Assembly (NCBI RefSeq): GCF_021088345.1
Contig: NZ_CP088156.1
Span: 1,550,001 to 1,614,000, forward strand
Direction of reading: 5' to 3'
Length of the DNA: 64,000 bases
Source of the DNA: Bradyrhizobium ontarionense
GTDB lineage: Bacteria; Pseudomonadota; Alphaproteobacteria; Rhizobiales; Xanthobacteraceae
In this document: piece by piece, positions 1-8,630 of the stretch
How the letters are laid out: each line of letters opens with the position of its first letter
Numbering within the stretch: the first letter of the stretch is position 1
Notes under the pieces: generated by a model
Seen by the model: only the letters and a program-made list of their open reading frames with translations
Databases searched by the model: none
What the model was told of the DNA's origin: nothing
Translations under genes and position numbers: made by a program

Positions 1-81
1 CAGCATCAACCGGTGCGAGACGATCTCGGCTTCCTTCGGATTTTCTTTCAGGATGGGCAGGAAAAACCGCGTCAGACGCAT
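1..81 (-). CDS. proS: Prolyl-tRNA synthetase, N-terminal fragment (cut by window edge)
   Basis: The reverse complement reads ATG followed by 26 sense codons up to the window edge. The peptide begins [20 protein letters not shown] and continues VSHRLML. This matches my memory of the N-terminus of rhizobial class II prolyl-tRNA synthetases, where the [27 protein letters not shown] block is nearly invariant. The enzyme charges tRNA-Pro in the cytoplasm. Only 27 residues are visible, so no catalytic motif can be checked. It lies downstream of the copper cluster on the same strand, separated by a terminator, so it is probably transcribed independently. Confidence 0.8.
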   Translation of the reverse strand, partial: MRLTRFFLPILKENPKEAEIVSHRLML

Positions 82-157
82 GGGAGAGGCCTTCGAGATT
101 CGGTTCGGGCTGGCGCAGTCAAACCGGATCGGGCGGCAAAACACAAGGCTGACGTTG

Positions 158-178
158 AAAAAAGGCGGCTAAGCCACC
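158..178 (-). terminator. Rho-independent terminator after the copper cluster
   Basis: Read on the minus strand, a 6-bp stem (GGTGGC with GCCGCC, one G-U pair) with a three-base loop is followed directly by six T. It lies about 95 bases past the stop of the CopC-CopD gene and before proS. The stem is short, so strength is uncertain. Confidence 0.5.
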
Positions 179-271
179 GGATTGTCGATGATTTTACTGG
201 TTTGGCTGAAGCGCAGGTTCAACGCAGGCCGGCGGCCCGATCGCCACTCCATCGCGAACGTTCCGTGGGCC

Positions 272-1840
272 TCAACGCGGCCTGAGGTCGAATTCATCCT
301 CCAGGCTGATCTGGTCGAAATCGCTCACCAGAGCGTCGATCCGGAGGTGCCAACGCCCGGGCAACAGCATCGGCACGTCGCCAACGTGCCAATCGCCGTC
401 GGCACCGAGAACGGCCTTGCGCTCGAGCGGCCCGATGCCGCCCTCGCGCATCTCCAACGTCAGCGTCGCTTCCTTCGCCTGCAGCCGCGTGCCATCCGCG
501 TTCATCAATTGGAGCAGGAAGCTGTCGGGACCGACGCGCCCCGGAGAGACCAGCACCTGAAACATGGCACGGTCGCCATGGATGTGAACACCAAGCGGCG
601 TGTCCGGCACTAGGCTGCGCGGCGGCGGCGTAAAACGCCAGCCGGCCACGACCCCGAGAATGACCGCGCCGAGCATACATTCGAGCAGGATGGAGCGGCC
701 GAGCGCGCGCGACTGCGGATCGGCCGCGAAGGCGGCCACGAACCGATAGCGGTTGAGCGCCGCAAGACACAGCAGCAGGATCACGAGGGCGAGCTTCGCC
801 GACAGCACCAGCCCATAGCTGGTCTCGACGAGGGCGCGGAACGAACTGAGCTCGAGGATGGCAAGCCCAGTTCCGCTCAACGCAAGCAGCCCGACAACCG
901 GCACCGCGACGGCGGAAAACCGGTTCAGCGCCGACGCCGCGTTTTCATCCGATGTGCAGACGAGAGCGGCGAGCGGACCCAGCGCACCGAGCCAGAACGC
1001 CACGGCCGTACCATGAACGACGAGCGCCGCCCGGCTCAACACGACGGGCGGCGCGGTCGCGGCATGGCCGCTGAGCACGAGGGCAACGCCGACCCCGGCC
1101 AGCGCCAACGCGGCGAGCATTATGCGCCAGGCCCCGCCGGCCCGCATGGCGCCGACGGCCGCGAGCATGGCCGCGACGGAGACCAGCACCGTGCGCATCA
1201 AGGTGGTCGCCGCCCCGGCGATCCAGGGCTCCGGCGTGGCGAGGCTCGCGAGCGGCAGATCCTGCAGGTCCAGGCCCTGCAAGCCGATGGAAGGACCCGC
1301 CGCTGCCAGCCCGACGCCAAGTGCCGAGAACACGATGCCATGCGCCGATGGCACCGGTCCAACCCAGGTCAGGAAGAACGCTCCCCCGACGCCGAAAAAC
1401 AGCCCCACATACACGCCCAACCGGGCCAGCCAGATCAGTCCGTCACGCCATCGATCGCGCGTGACCGACGCTGCAGTCCTGCTCGGCGCGCCCACGGCAA
1501 AGGTGACAGCGCCCGCGACGGGATGGCCATCCGCGGAGATCACCCGATAACTGACGAGCTGGCTGCCCCGCGGCAGATCGGAGGGCAGCCTCATGACCAC
1601 CGTCGCCTCGGCCGCATCGACGCGAACATCGTCGCGCTTGCGGCCCAGCGCGTCGACCAGGGTGAGCGCGCCAATCCCGACCGCCTCGTTGAAGCGCAAT
1701 GTGACCGCCGGTGGGACGGCAGCGAGAACGCTGCCATCGGCAGGCTCTGCCGACAGCAGGACGGCGTGCGCAACAGCGCTGGCCGTGAAGGCCACGACCA
1801 GAGCCAGGGCGAAGAAAAGAGCGGAGAGGCTGCGCCTCAC
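272..1840 (-). CDS. CopC-CopD fusion copper-handling membrane protein (YcnJ-like)
   Basis: A 522-residue protein with three parts. Residues 1-24 form a signal peptide ending AVAHA, so the mature protein would start with the His used as a CopC copper ligand. Residues about 25-120 match the CopC fold, with a second conserved His in the SADGHPVAG segment. Residues about 130-400 form a multi-pass CopD-type membrane domain. The last 100 residues are a periplasmic beta-domain beginning near HIHGD, similar in layout to the C-terminal domain of Bacillus YcnJ. CopC binds copper in the periplasm and CopD-type proteins are thought to move it across the inner membrane. It is the last gene of a minus-strand copper cluster, 62 bases after the TonB receptor. 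Copper import or resistance is inferred from family and neighbours. Confidence 0.85.
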   Translation of the reverse strand: MRRSLSALFFALALVVAFTASAVAHAVLLSAEPADGSVLAAVPPAVTLRFNEAVGIGALTLVDALGRKRDDVRVDAAEATVVMRLPSDLPRGSQLVSYRVISADGHPVAGAVTFAVGAPSRTAASVTRDRWRDGLIWLARLGVYVGLFFGVGGAFFLTWVGPVPSAHGIVFSALGVGLAAAGPSIGLQGLDLQDLPLASLATPEPWIAGAATTLMRTVLVSVAAMLAAVGAMRAGGAWRIMLAALALAGVGVALVLSGHAATAPPVVLSRAALVVHGTAVAFWLGALGPLAALVCTSDENAASALNRFSAVAVPVVGLLALSGTGLAILELSSFRALVETSYGLVLSAKLALVILLLCLAALNRYRFVAAFAADPQSRALGRSILLECMLGAVILGVVAGWRFTPPPRSLVPDTPLGVHIHGDRAMFQVLVSPGRVGPDSFLLQLMNADGTRLQAKEATLTLEMREGGIGPLERKAVLGADGDWHVGDVPMLLPGRWHLRIDALVSDFDQISLEDEFDLRPR

Positions 1841-1902
1841 GACACCGGCAGTCCGAGCACCGGCAATCTGCCGGTCTCAACTTGAATGCTCATCGTCACA
1901 CC

Positions 1903-4362
1903 TCAGAACGTATATTTGGCGGCGAGCACGTAGGTCCGCCCCGGGAAGGGATGGAACAGCGTGTACTGCTCGTTGAAGACGTTATCGATGCCGAAATCGA
2001 AGGAGAAAGTCTTGGTCGCGTTGTAGTGGACCTTCATGTCGACGACGAAGAAGCTGTCGAACGCACCGTAGACATGCGAAACGACGTCCGTGTTGTCGAG
2101 CGTCGAATATTGCTTGCCGCTATAGCGCGCCGCGACCGTATAGGCCCAGCTCTCGTTCGGCCGGTAGGTGGCGCCGAACTTGGCGCGCCAATCCGGCACA
2201 TAGGGCACGCGCTTGCCGACGACGGTGGTTGCCCCCTTCCAGCTCGCATCAGCCAGGATCTTGGAGTCGACATAGGTCACGCTGCCGAACAGCTGGAGTC
2301 CGTCGATGAGGACGTTGTCCTTGTCGGCTGAGAGTTCGACGCCGCGCATGCGGACGGCATCGACGTTGCTGACGGCGGTCTGGACGATCTGCGCGCCGTC
2401 CGTATTGCGGGTCACAGTCGTCGACTGCGATATCAACGCGTCGAAGGTCTTTTCCTCGAACAGCGTCAGACGAACACGGCCGTCAATCCAGTGACGCTCG
2501 ATGTTCAGCTCTCCGGTGTAATCGTGCTCTGGCTTCAGCAGTGGGTTGGCGAGATAGATCACGTTGCCCGACGAGACATTCTGATACAGCTCCCCGACCG
2601 TTGGGAAACGGTACGCCTCGCCGAAATTGGCGGTGACGTTCCAGTCCCGATTGAGGTCATAGGAGAGCGATGCCTTCGGCGAGAACTTCGTCGCACTGAG
2701 CTGCGGCTGAGCCGTCGCCACCGACTGCGTGATGGCGCCGGCGGAGCTGGTCAATGTGTTCACGTTGAAACCGTCGAGCGCGCGCCAGGTTTCGAGCCGT
2801 CCGCCGAGCGTCAATTTCAGATTGGGCAGGATCTTCCAGGCGTCCTGTAGCCAGAGGGCGCTGGTGCGGGTCTCGCCGACGCCGGTCGCATACAGCTGGC
2901 CGGTGCCGGTCGACGTCGCCTGATTCCAGACCGCTGATGCGTAGGTCGGGTTCTCCAGACGGTAGCGGTCGCCGTGCACGCCGAACGAGACTTCCTGCGG
3001 ACCATCATAGCCGAATGGCCGCCAGATCCCCTTGGCATCCGCATTCTGCCAATTGGTGCCGTCCATGCGCGAAATCTTGCCGTTCTGCGAATAGCCGACG
3101 CCGGTGGCGGTCACGGTGAACGGATTGAGCTGGGTGTCCTGCAGATAGCTATAGCTCGACGCCGAGAGATCGAAATCGAAGATGCCCTTGGTGTCGCTCT
3201 TGAGCGCGATGGCGTTCGACAGCTGGGTCTGATCCCAGATGTAGCGGCCACTGGCGAAAGTACTGATGTTGTTGAAGGTCGGCCGACCGGTGGCGTCGCG
3301 CAGATAGGTCTGCGGCGTCGACACCTGGTGATTGTTCCAGATCCCGAGCGAATAGGTCGCCTGTACCAGCGGACTGAGATCATAGGCGAGCCGCAGATTG
3401 CCTGAGGTCTGCTGCGAATGAGCCAGGATGCCGGTGCCGACCACGTCGGTTTCGGTCCCGGTCTTGTTCCTGGCAAAGAAGGCGCCGGTTGCAGTCGTTG
3501 GCATCGATGGAGTCGTCGTATAGGTCAGCGGCTGCTGATAGCTGTCGAGATAATTCGCCGTCACCAGCCACGACAGCCGGCCGTCGCGATTGCCGGCCGA
3601 CGCGCTGGTCTGGCTCGTCACATAGGTGTCCTTGGTGCCGTACTGGTTCCACGGCATCACCGACACCGTCTCCTTGGCCACCGCGAACGGCTTGTCCGGC
3701 ATCTTCGAGGTGATCAGCAGCACGCCGCCGATCGAATTGCCGGGATAGGCCGCGGCGAACGGCCCGTTGAGATAATCGATCCGCGCGATCGCCTCGGGCG
3801 AGATCAGATTCCATTTCGGCGCGGCGTTGGTGTTGTTGTTGCCGAGCAGCGCCGAGATCAGAAGATCATCGTAATAGATCAGAGTCCTTGCGCTGGAATT
3901 CACCCCCCAAGTGCGCGTGGCCAGCACCGACATGTTGTCGCCATCGTTGCGCTTGCGCACGAACAGGCTCGGCATGTATTTGACGGCATCCTCGGGATCC
4001 TTGAGGTTGATGGTCTCATCGATCTGCTTGGCGGTGATGCTGAAGCTTTCCTGCGGCAGCGCGAAACGCTGCTTGGCTGCGGGAGTCTCGAACGATCCCT
4101 TCACCGCGCCGCCATCGATGTTGGCGGTCGAGGCCGGCGCCGGCTGCGACGTGGCCGCCGGTTTCGGTGCGCGGGCAGTCCCCGCCTGGCGCACCTGCTG
4201 GGCCGGCTTGCGCGCGCCGCGTTGCGATGTGGCGCGCGGCGCGTCGACCGTGACGGACGGCAGCTCTCTCTCGGTCTGGGCGTGCGCGATCGTAGCCGGC
4301 TGCAACAGCACGAGCTCGATGGCGATCACGCTCACGCCACCGAGGGCATGACGACGGAACAT
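1903..4362 (-). CDS. TonB-dependent outer-membrane receptor, probably for copper
   Basis: An 819-residue receptor. A signal peptide (MFRRHALGG through IAHAQ) is followed by a TonB-box-like segment (ELPSVTVDAP), a Pro/Ala-rich linker, a plug domain at about residues 95-215, and a long beta-barrel ending in the aromatic residue typical of outer-membrane proteins (YTF). The ATG at 4362 is chosen because GGGAAAG lies seven bases upstream; an in-frame TTG 15 bases earlier has no such site. Such receptors import chelated metals using TonB energy. Copper is inferred from the flanking PCuAC, DUF2946 and CopC-CopD genes; a siderophore or cobalamin receptor cannot be excluded by sequence alone. A short stretch upstream resembles the 3' end of a cobalamin riboswitch (see findings). 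Confidence 0.88.
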   Translation of the reverse strand: MFRRHALGGVSVIAIELVLLQPATIAHAQTERELPSVTVDAPRATSQRGARKPAQQVRQAGTARAPKPAATSQPAPASTANIDGGAVKGSFETPAAKQRFALPQESFSITAKQIDETINLKDPEDAVKYMPSLFVRKRNDGDNMSVLATRTWGVNSSARTLIYYDDLLISALLGNNNTNAAPKWNLISPEAIARIDYLNGPFAAAYPGNSIGGVLLITSKMPDKPFAVAKETVSVMPWNQYGTKDTYVTSQTSASAGNRDGRLSWLVTANYLDSYQQPLTYTTTPSMPTTATGAFFARNKTGTETDVVGTGILAHSQQTSGNLRLAYDLSPLVQATYSLGIWNNHQVSTPQTYLRDATGRPTFNNISTFASGRYIWDQTQLSNAIALKSDTKGIFDFDLSASSYSYLQDTQLNPFTVTATGVGYSQNGKISRMDGTNWQNADAKGIWRPFGYDGPQEVSFGVHGDRYRLENPTYASAVWNQATSTGTGQLYATGVGETRTSALWLQDAWKILPNLKLTLGGRLETWRALDGFNVNTLTSSAGAITQSVATAQPQLSATKFSPKASLSYDLNRDWNVTANFGEAYRFPTVGELYQNVSSGNVIYLANPLLKPEHDYTGELNIERHWIDGRVRLTLFEEKTFDALISQSTTVTRNTDGAQIVQTAVSNVDAVRMRGVELSADKDNVLIDGLQLFGSVTYVDSKILADASWKGATTVVGKRVPYVPDWRAKFGATYRPNESWAYTVAARYSGKQYSTLDNTDVVSHVYGAFDSFFVVDMKVHYNATKTFSFDFGIDNVFNEQYTLFHPFPGRTYVLAAKYTF

Positions 4363-4454
4363 GTTTGACTTTCCCAATGCCGGCTCCCATGGCCGGTCTC
4401 CTGGTCCAAAACGGATCGGCGCACGCTGTGCGGTGCCGACGACGACGCCCGTGC

Positions 4455-4925
4455 TCAGGAGAAAAAGGGAGGTCCTCTTGGTTGCGCCTGCGACCAGGCG
4501 AGGAGATGGACGAGCCGGAGCTCGCGCGCCGTCCAGTCGATGCGCTGCATGCGCAGCTGTGGAGCCGCATGGGCCGGAGCGGGTGACGCATCAAGGGCCG
4601 CTGCGGCGTGGAGTACGCAGCACATGACGCAGTCGAGACCGCAAGCCGTGCGGTCGGCGTCGCGATTGGACGGCGCAGCATCCGTCTCGGCGTGACAGAT
4701 CACAGCACCGCCGAACGGATCGAAGGACGCGATCGCGGCTGCCGTCAAGGCCGACGCTGCCACCGGCGCCAGCACCTGCAGCAGCAATGCAAGCAGCGCG
4801 ACCGGCAGATAGCGGCCGAGCCTCTGTCGCAGAGTGATGGCAGGACGCCGGACACGGCCAGCCGCTGCCGGACGGCTCGCAAGCAAGCCCGGCATCAGCG
4901 CAGCATCGGTCGCCCGTCGTTTCAT
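4455..4925 (-). CDS. DUF2946 family protein, copy 1
   Basis: A 156-residue protein with one strong hydrophobic segment (about residues 39-62, YLPVALLALLLQVLAPVAAS), preceded by a basic N-terminus. The following periplasmic part carries an ICH motif and a CGLDCVMCC cluster. DUF2946 proteins of this form commonly sit beside PCuAC, TonB receptor and CopC/CopD genes. The Cys/His cluster could bind copper, but no function is established. The first about 30 residues lack family character, so translation may begin at a later internal codon. A second family member lies on the other side of the PCuAC gene with the same ICH and CxxCC arrangement. Confidence 0.7.
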   Translation of the reverse strand: MKRRATDAALMPGLLASRPAAAGRVRRPAITLRQRLGRYLPVALLALLLQVLAPVAASALTAAAIASFDPFGGAVICHAETDAAPSNRDADRTACGLDCVMCCVLHAAAALDASPAPAHAAPQLRMQRIDWTARELRLVHLLAWSQAQPRGPPFFS

Positions 4926-4962
4926 CGGGGCCGCCCCTCGTTCGGCGTCGCGAACGCTCGAA

Positions 4963-5481
4963 CTACATCTTCATGCCCGAATGATCATGCTGCTTCATCA
5001 TGCTGCCGCCCTCGCCACCCGGTCCCTTCGCGCCGACGGCCTGCACCTCGAGCGTCACGGCAACCTTGCCCGCCTTCTCGAACTCCAGCGTGAGCGGCAG
5101 CTTGTCGCCTTGCTTCAGCGGAGCCTTCAGATCCATCAGCATCAGATGATAGCCGCCGGGCGCCAGCGCCACGGTCTTGCCCGGCTCGATCGTGAGCCCC
5201 TTCTCGAGCGGCCGCATCGTCATGACGCCGTTGGTGACCGCCATCTCGTGGACTTCGATCCTGCCGGCGACGTCGCCGGACACTGCGATCAGGCGATCCG
5301 GCGCGCTGCCCTTGTTCTCGATCGTCAGATAGCCGGCGCCGGTCTTGGCTCCGCCGGGCGTGGCGCGGCTCCACGGCTGCGCGATCACGAGATCACCCGC
5401 CGTCACGTCCGCGGCGAGGACACCGGGGGAGCCGGCGAGCAGGAAAGCAAAAGCAAGCAGAGAGCGTCCGAAGAACGTCAT
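4963..5481 (-). CDS. PCuAC-type periplasmic copper chaperone
   Basis: A 172-residue secreted protein with a signal peptide ending VLAADV. The PCuAC domain follows, with the copper-binding pattern visible as EVHEMA, later methionines (MTMRP), and YHLMLMDL, matching the family H(M)-X10-M-X21-H-X-M arrangement. The C-terminus is an extra Met/His tail (MMKQHDHSGMKM) that could add copper sites. PCuAC proteins carry Cu(I) in the periplasm, often to cytochrome oxidase. The gene lies between two DUF2946 genes and upstream of the TonB receptor on the same strand. Identification is firm; the physiological copper acceptor is not visible here. Confidence 0.93.
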   Translation of the reverse strand: MTFFGRSLLAFAFLLAGSPGVLAADVTAGDLVIAQPWSRATPGGAKTGAGYLTIENKGSAPDRLIAVSGDVAGRIEVHEMAVTNGVMTMRPLEKGLTIEPGKTVALAPGGYHLMLMDLKAPLKQGDKLPLTLEFEKAGKVAVTLEVQAVGAKGPGGEGGSMMKQHDHSGMKM

Positions 5482-5616
5482 GTTCAGTATCCTTTTCGAT
5501 GTTCATCGCGATGCGCCGAAGTCCTACATTGGCGCATATCCGCCGGCCGTGTCGGGCCAGGCAGACGAATCAGATGGCAGTTCTGGAAGAAAATGGCCGC
5601 TATCGACCAGCGCACG

Positions 5617-5979
5617 TCACACTGCGGGCGGTGCCCGCGCTTGCGCGCCCGAACAGGCCCGCGCACCACATGCCGCTGGAATCGCGGCGCGCCAGACGAC
5701 GTCGCTCGCATAGCGCGGGGAAACACCGGAGACGGGCAGAAGCGGCCCGGCCAGCGCATCCGGCTGCGCCGCGCAGCACAGCGCGCAGGACTCCCGCACG
5801 TGCCGGTCGCGCTGTTCATCCGAGGACGGTGCACCGGGCTGGCTGTGGCAGATCTCGATCCCGCGCAGCGGGTCGGACGCAGCGGTAGCCGCCGCCCATG
5901 CTGCACCGATCGGCGCCATGATCTGCACCATCAGTGCGATCAGCACGATCGGAAGAAATACTTGCAGCCGCTGCCGCAT
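5617..5979 (-). CDS. DUF2946 family protein, copy 2
   Basis: A 120-residue protein with an N-terminal hydrophobic segment (FLPIVLIALMVQIMAPIGAAWA) followed by a periplasmic part carrying ICHSQPG and ESCALCCAAQ. It shares the ICH then CxxCC spacing with the other DUF2946 protein, supporting duplication. It is the first gene of the minus-strand copper cluster, so any copper-responsive promoter should lie upstream in 5980-6200; I could not recognise an operator there. Role unknown, probably a membrane-anchored accessory of copper uptake (inference). Confidence 0.75.
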   Translation of the reverse strand: MRQRLQVFLPIVLIALMVQIMAPIGAAWAAATAASDPLRGIEICHSQPGAPSSDEQRDRHVRESCALCCAAQPDALAGPLLPVSGVSPRYASDVVWRAAIPAACGARACSGAQARAPPAV

Positions 5980-6409
5980 GAAAGCTCGCCAAATGACCGA
6001 AGCTTCTCTGCCTCAGCCCGTGCCCCGAGTCGAGATCGCCGGGAACACAGTCAGCACATTTCGGCAGCGCCCGATGACTGATGTGCGCGCTGTCGTGCCG
6101 AGCGGGCAATCTCGCATCGCACTGTCAAGAGGTAATTTGGCACCCATATCGGGAAAATCGGCAAATAAAAACCATCAGATGCAGGCACTTACCGATCATT
6201 TCATGGATTGCGTGAAATTTGAACAATCGTTGCCGAAAAGGATGACAAACGCAAAAAGATCGTCTACGAATTCGGCCTCAGGCTAACGCTCGCGGAAGTC
6301 TGGTGGTCCAAGTCTCGGGAGGAACCCTGGCGCGCAACAAGCAGCGTCACCCCGCTTAACAAGATCAAATCTGAACTTGCGGGATATCTAAAGGGTCGAC
6401 ACAATTTCC
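5980..6409. other. Intergenic region upstream of the copper cluster
   Basis: No convincing gene. It must hold the promoter of the leftward copper cluster. Rightward, one frame is open from just after a stop near 6222 to 6478 with fairly protein-like composition but no ATG or GTG near its beginning, and it runs through the terminator hairpin. The stretch 6150-6300 is more AT-rich than its surroundings. Because a terminator follows, a rightward non-coding transcript is the simplest explanation. Confidence 0.4.
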
Positions 6410-6447
6410 GAGCAGGGCCCGCTGCCCTGCTCTATTTTTTTGTTTTT
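6410..6447 (+). terminator. Strong orphan rho-independent terminator
   Basis: A perfect 9-bp stem (GAGCAGGGC with GCCCTGCTC) and five-base loop, followed by TATTTTTTTG and seven more T. It points rightward. No rightward gene lies upstream in the window (copper genes and the next phosphoesterase both run left), so it must end an unrecognised transcript. Confidence 0.85.
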
Positions 6448-6533
6448 TTGCCAGCTCCCCGCAACGCCAGCGCTGTTCATACTGAATAGTATCGTTGCCT
6501 GCATGAACGCTGCCTGAACACGCGCCGGTCACC

Positions 6534-7379
6534 TCAGGCCACTGCCGACGCCGCGAAGCTCGTCAACGGAGCACGCCACCGCGATTTGGTCCCCGGCCAT
6601 GGCAACGTGACCGACAGCGGTTCGCGGCCCGTCACGGTCCAGCGCAGCACACCATCTTCGATATCGAGAATGCCGGCCGCTTCGGCCGGATCGCCCGAGA
6701 TGAACGTCTCGGTCAGAGACTGCAAGCTCAGATGCGACGTGCCGTCGACCGTCGTCAGCGTATTCCAATGAACATGGCCTGCGAGCGCAACGATCGGGCA
6801 CGGCGCGTCCACGATCGCAGCGCGGATCGCGTCGGTCTCTGCATAGGCCGCGCGTCCCGGATTGGCTTCGAAGTAGTAATTGCCGGTCTGAGAATGGCCC
6901 GACAACGGCACATGGCTGACGAGCAGGGTCGGACGATCATCCTGCGCGAGCAGTTGGACCAGCACGTCGAGATCGCCCGCGGACAGGCGAAGGCCACGCG
7001 TCCGCGTGAGACTCACGTCGGGTTGCCAGAACACGCATCTGACATCGCCGATGATCAGAGAGCGCGACCCGCTCGGGCGATCGAAAATCGCTTCGTTGTC
7101 CGCGAGACCGAGGAACGCGACATCATGATTGCCACTGACGTGATGATGTGTCGCCGCGAGCTTCGCGAAACACATCGCGACATCGCTCTCCAACAGGCGA
7201 TCTCGCTCGGGAGCTTCATCCGAAATCCGGTCGCCGAGATCGATGACCGCATCGAAGCTTCCGGCGTTGACCTCCGCGACGAAGCGCTCGAGCAACGGCA
7301 GCGCCACCGATCCCCGCTTCGTCAGCGTATCCTGGCCATGATGGATGTCGGCGATCACGGCGATGCGTGTCGTTGTCAA
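6534..7379 (-). CDS. Calcineurin-like metallophosphoesterase
   Basis: About 281 residues, starting at a TTG with GGAGA six bases upstream; a longer reading from ATG 7457 has no ribosome site. The metallophosphoesterase signature is complete: AVIADIHHG, DLGDRI, SGNHDV, SHVPLSGHS and AGHVHWN, giving the Asp, His and Asn ligands of the two-metal centre. Such enzymes hydrolyse phosphomono- or diesters; the substrate cannot be read from sequence. It is transcribed divergently from the sugar ABC transporter, 217 bases away, which suggests but does not prove a shared role such as dephosphorylating a sugar phosphate or nucleotide. Confidence 0.82.
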   Translation of the reverse strand: MTTTRIAVIADIHHGQDTLTKRGSVALPLLERFVAEVNAGSFDAVIDLGDRISDEAPERDRLLESDVAMCFAKLAATHHHVSGNHDVAFLGLADNEAIFDRPSGSRSLIIGDVRCVFWQPDVSLTRTRGLRLSAGDLDVLVQLLAQDDRPTLLVSHVPLSGHSQTGNYYFEANPGRAAYAETDAIRAAIVDAPCPIVALAGHVHWNTLTTVDGTSHLSLQSLTETFISGDPAEAAGILDIEDGVLRWTVTGREPLSVTLPWPGTKSRWRAPLTSFAASAVA

Positions 7380-7596
7380 GGCTCGTCTCCGATAGATGCG
7401 CTGCCCGACGCACGTTGCGCTGCCGCGTACCACGGGCGCATCACCGTTTTCTGACATCGTGCGTGCAGCGCGAAAGTTGCCAGTATGCAGCGCACAACAT
7501 CCGCCTGTAGCGTGATCAATGGGGTTGTGAAACACTGCGCATCTTGGCGGCGCGATCAATGACGCCGCCGGACAACGATGGGACAGGGAGCACGGG

Positions 7597-8619
7597 ATGT
7601 CCGGCACTGAAAAGACCTCCACGACAAGGCGCGATCTTCTCCAGGCGGCGACAGCCGCGGGCTCGGCGGCGGCCCTGCTCGCCGGCTTCGGCATCAATCC
7701 GGCGCTGGCCGCCGAGATGGGACGCTCGGAAAAGCCGCTGAAGGCTGCGTTCTCCAACGCCGGCCTTCAGGCCACCTGGTGCGCGCAAGGAAAGCAGGCG
7801 GCCGAATGGTGGGGCAAGTTGCTCAATGTCGAAGTGACCTGGTTCGACGGCCAGCTCGATGCGGTGAAGCAGCGCGCGGCCATCGACAATATGGCGTCAC
7901 AGAAATGGGATTTCGTCGCCATCCAGGCGTTCGGCATCGGAACCCTGACCCAGCCAGTGCAGAAGATGATCGATGCCGGCATTCCGGTGATCGACATGGA
8001 CACGCTGATCGCGCCGCTCGACCAGATCAACGTGCATTCGTTCCTGGCGCCCGACAACGAGTTCATGGGCGCCTCGGTGACACAGGCCTTGGCGAACGCG
8101 ATCGGCGGCAAGGGCAAGATCATCATGACGCAGGGCGCGCTCGGCCACACCGGCGCGCAGGGCCGCGCCAAGGGCTTCAATTCGGTGATCAAGCAATTTC
8201 CGAACATCGAGGTGCTCGACACGCAGCCGGCCGATTGGGACGTGTCGAAGGCGGCGCGTCTGTGGGAGACCTATCTCACCAAATATCCGCAGATCGATGC
8301 GGCGTTCTTCCACAATGACGACATGGCGCTTGCCGCCTACAACATCATGAAGGCGCACAACCGCACCAGCATCCTGATCGGCGGCGTCGATGCCATGCCA
8401 CCGGCGATCCAGGCCGTGAGCGAGGGCCGCATGTTCGCGACCGTGCGCAATCCGTCCTGCCGGATCCATGGCGGCGCCATCGTGGCCGGCGTCGCGGCCG
8501 TCACGGCCGGGGAGAAGAGCGGTCAGGGCATTCCGAAGCACGTCATCACCGACGGTCCTGTCGTCACCAAGGCGAACGCAGCCGGCATGCAATGGATGGA
8601 GGATCACTTCCTGATCTAA
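7597..8619 (+). CDS. Sugar ABC transporter, periplasmic binding protein (RbsB-like)
   Basis: A 340-residue exported protein. The N-terminus carries a twin-arginine motif (TTRRDLLQ) and hydrophobic stretch with cleavage likely after ALAAE. The mature part matches the type I periplasmic binding fold of the ribose/galactose group, including FNSVIKQ, NDDMALAAYN and GGVDAMPPAI. GGGAG lies seven bases before the ATG. It heads a three-gene transporter operon with the ATPase and permease. The ligand is unknown; a pentose-like compound is likely by family. A convergent methylthioribose kinase at the end of the operon raises the possibility that the ligand is 5-methylthioribose (inference only). Confidence 0.9.
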   Translation: MSGTEKTSTTRRDLLQAATAAGSAAALLAGFGINPALAAEMGRSEKPLKAAFSNAGLQATWCAQGKQAAEWWGKLLNVEVTWFDGQLDAVKQRAAIDNMASQKWDFVAIQAFGIGTLTQPVQKMIDAGIPVIDMDTLIAPLDQINVHSFLAPDNEFMGASVTQALANAIGGKGKIIMTQGALGHTGAQGRAKGFNSVIKQFPNIEVLDTQPADWDVSKAARLWETYLTKYPQIDAAFFHNDDMALAAYNIMKAHNRTSILIGGVDAMPPAIQAVSEGRMFATVRNPSCRIHGGAIVAGVAAVTAGEKSGQGIPKHVITDGPVVTKANAAGMQWMEDHFLI

Positions 8620-8630
8620 AGTCCCCTCCC

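Noticed and set aside
4378..4454. A complete cobalamin riboswitch upstream of the TonB receptor
   Set aside because: Only the final conserved block matches. The upstream part needed for the fold is the end of a coding region and lacks the other conserved boxes, so I report only a possible remnant.
6222..6481. A protein-like open frame through the orphan terminator
   Set aside because: It has no ATG, GTG or TTG start with a ribosome site near its 5' end and would run across the terminator hairpin.
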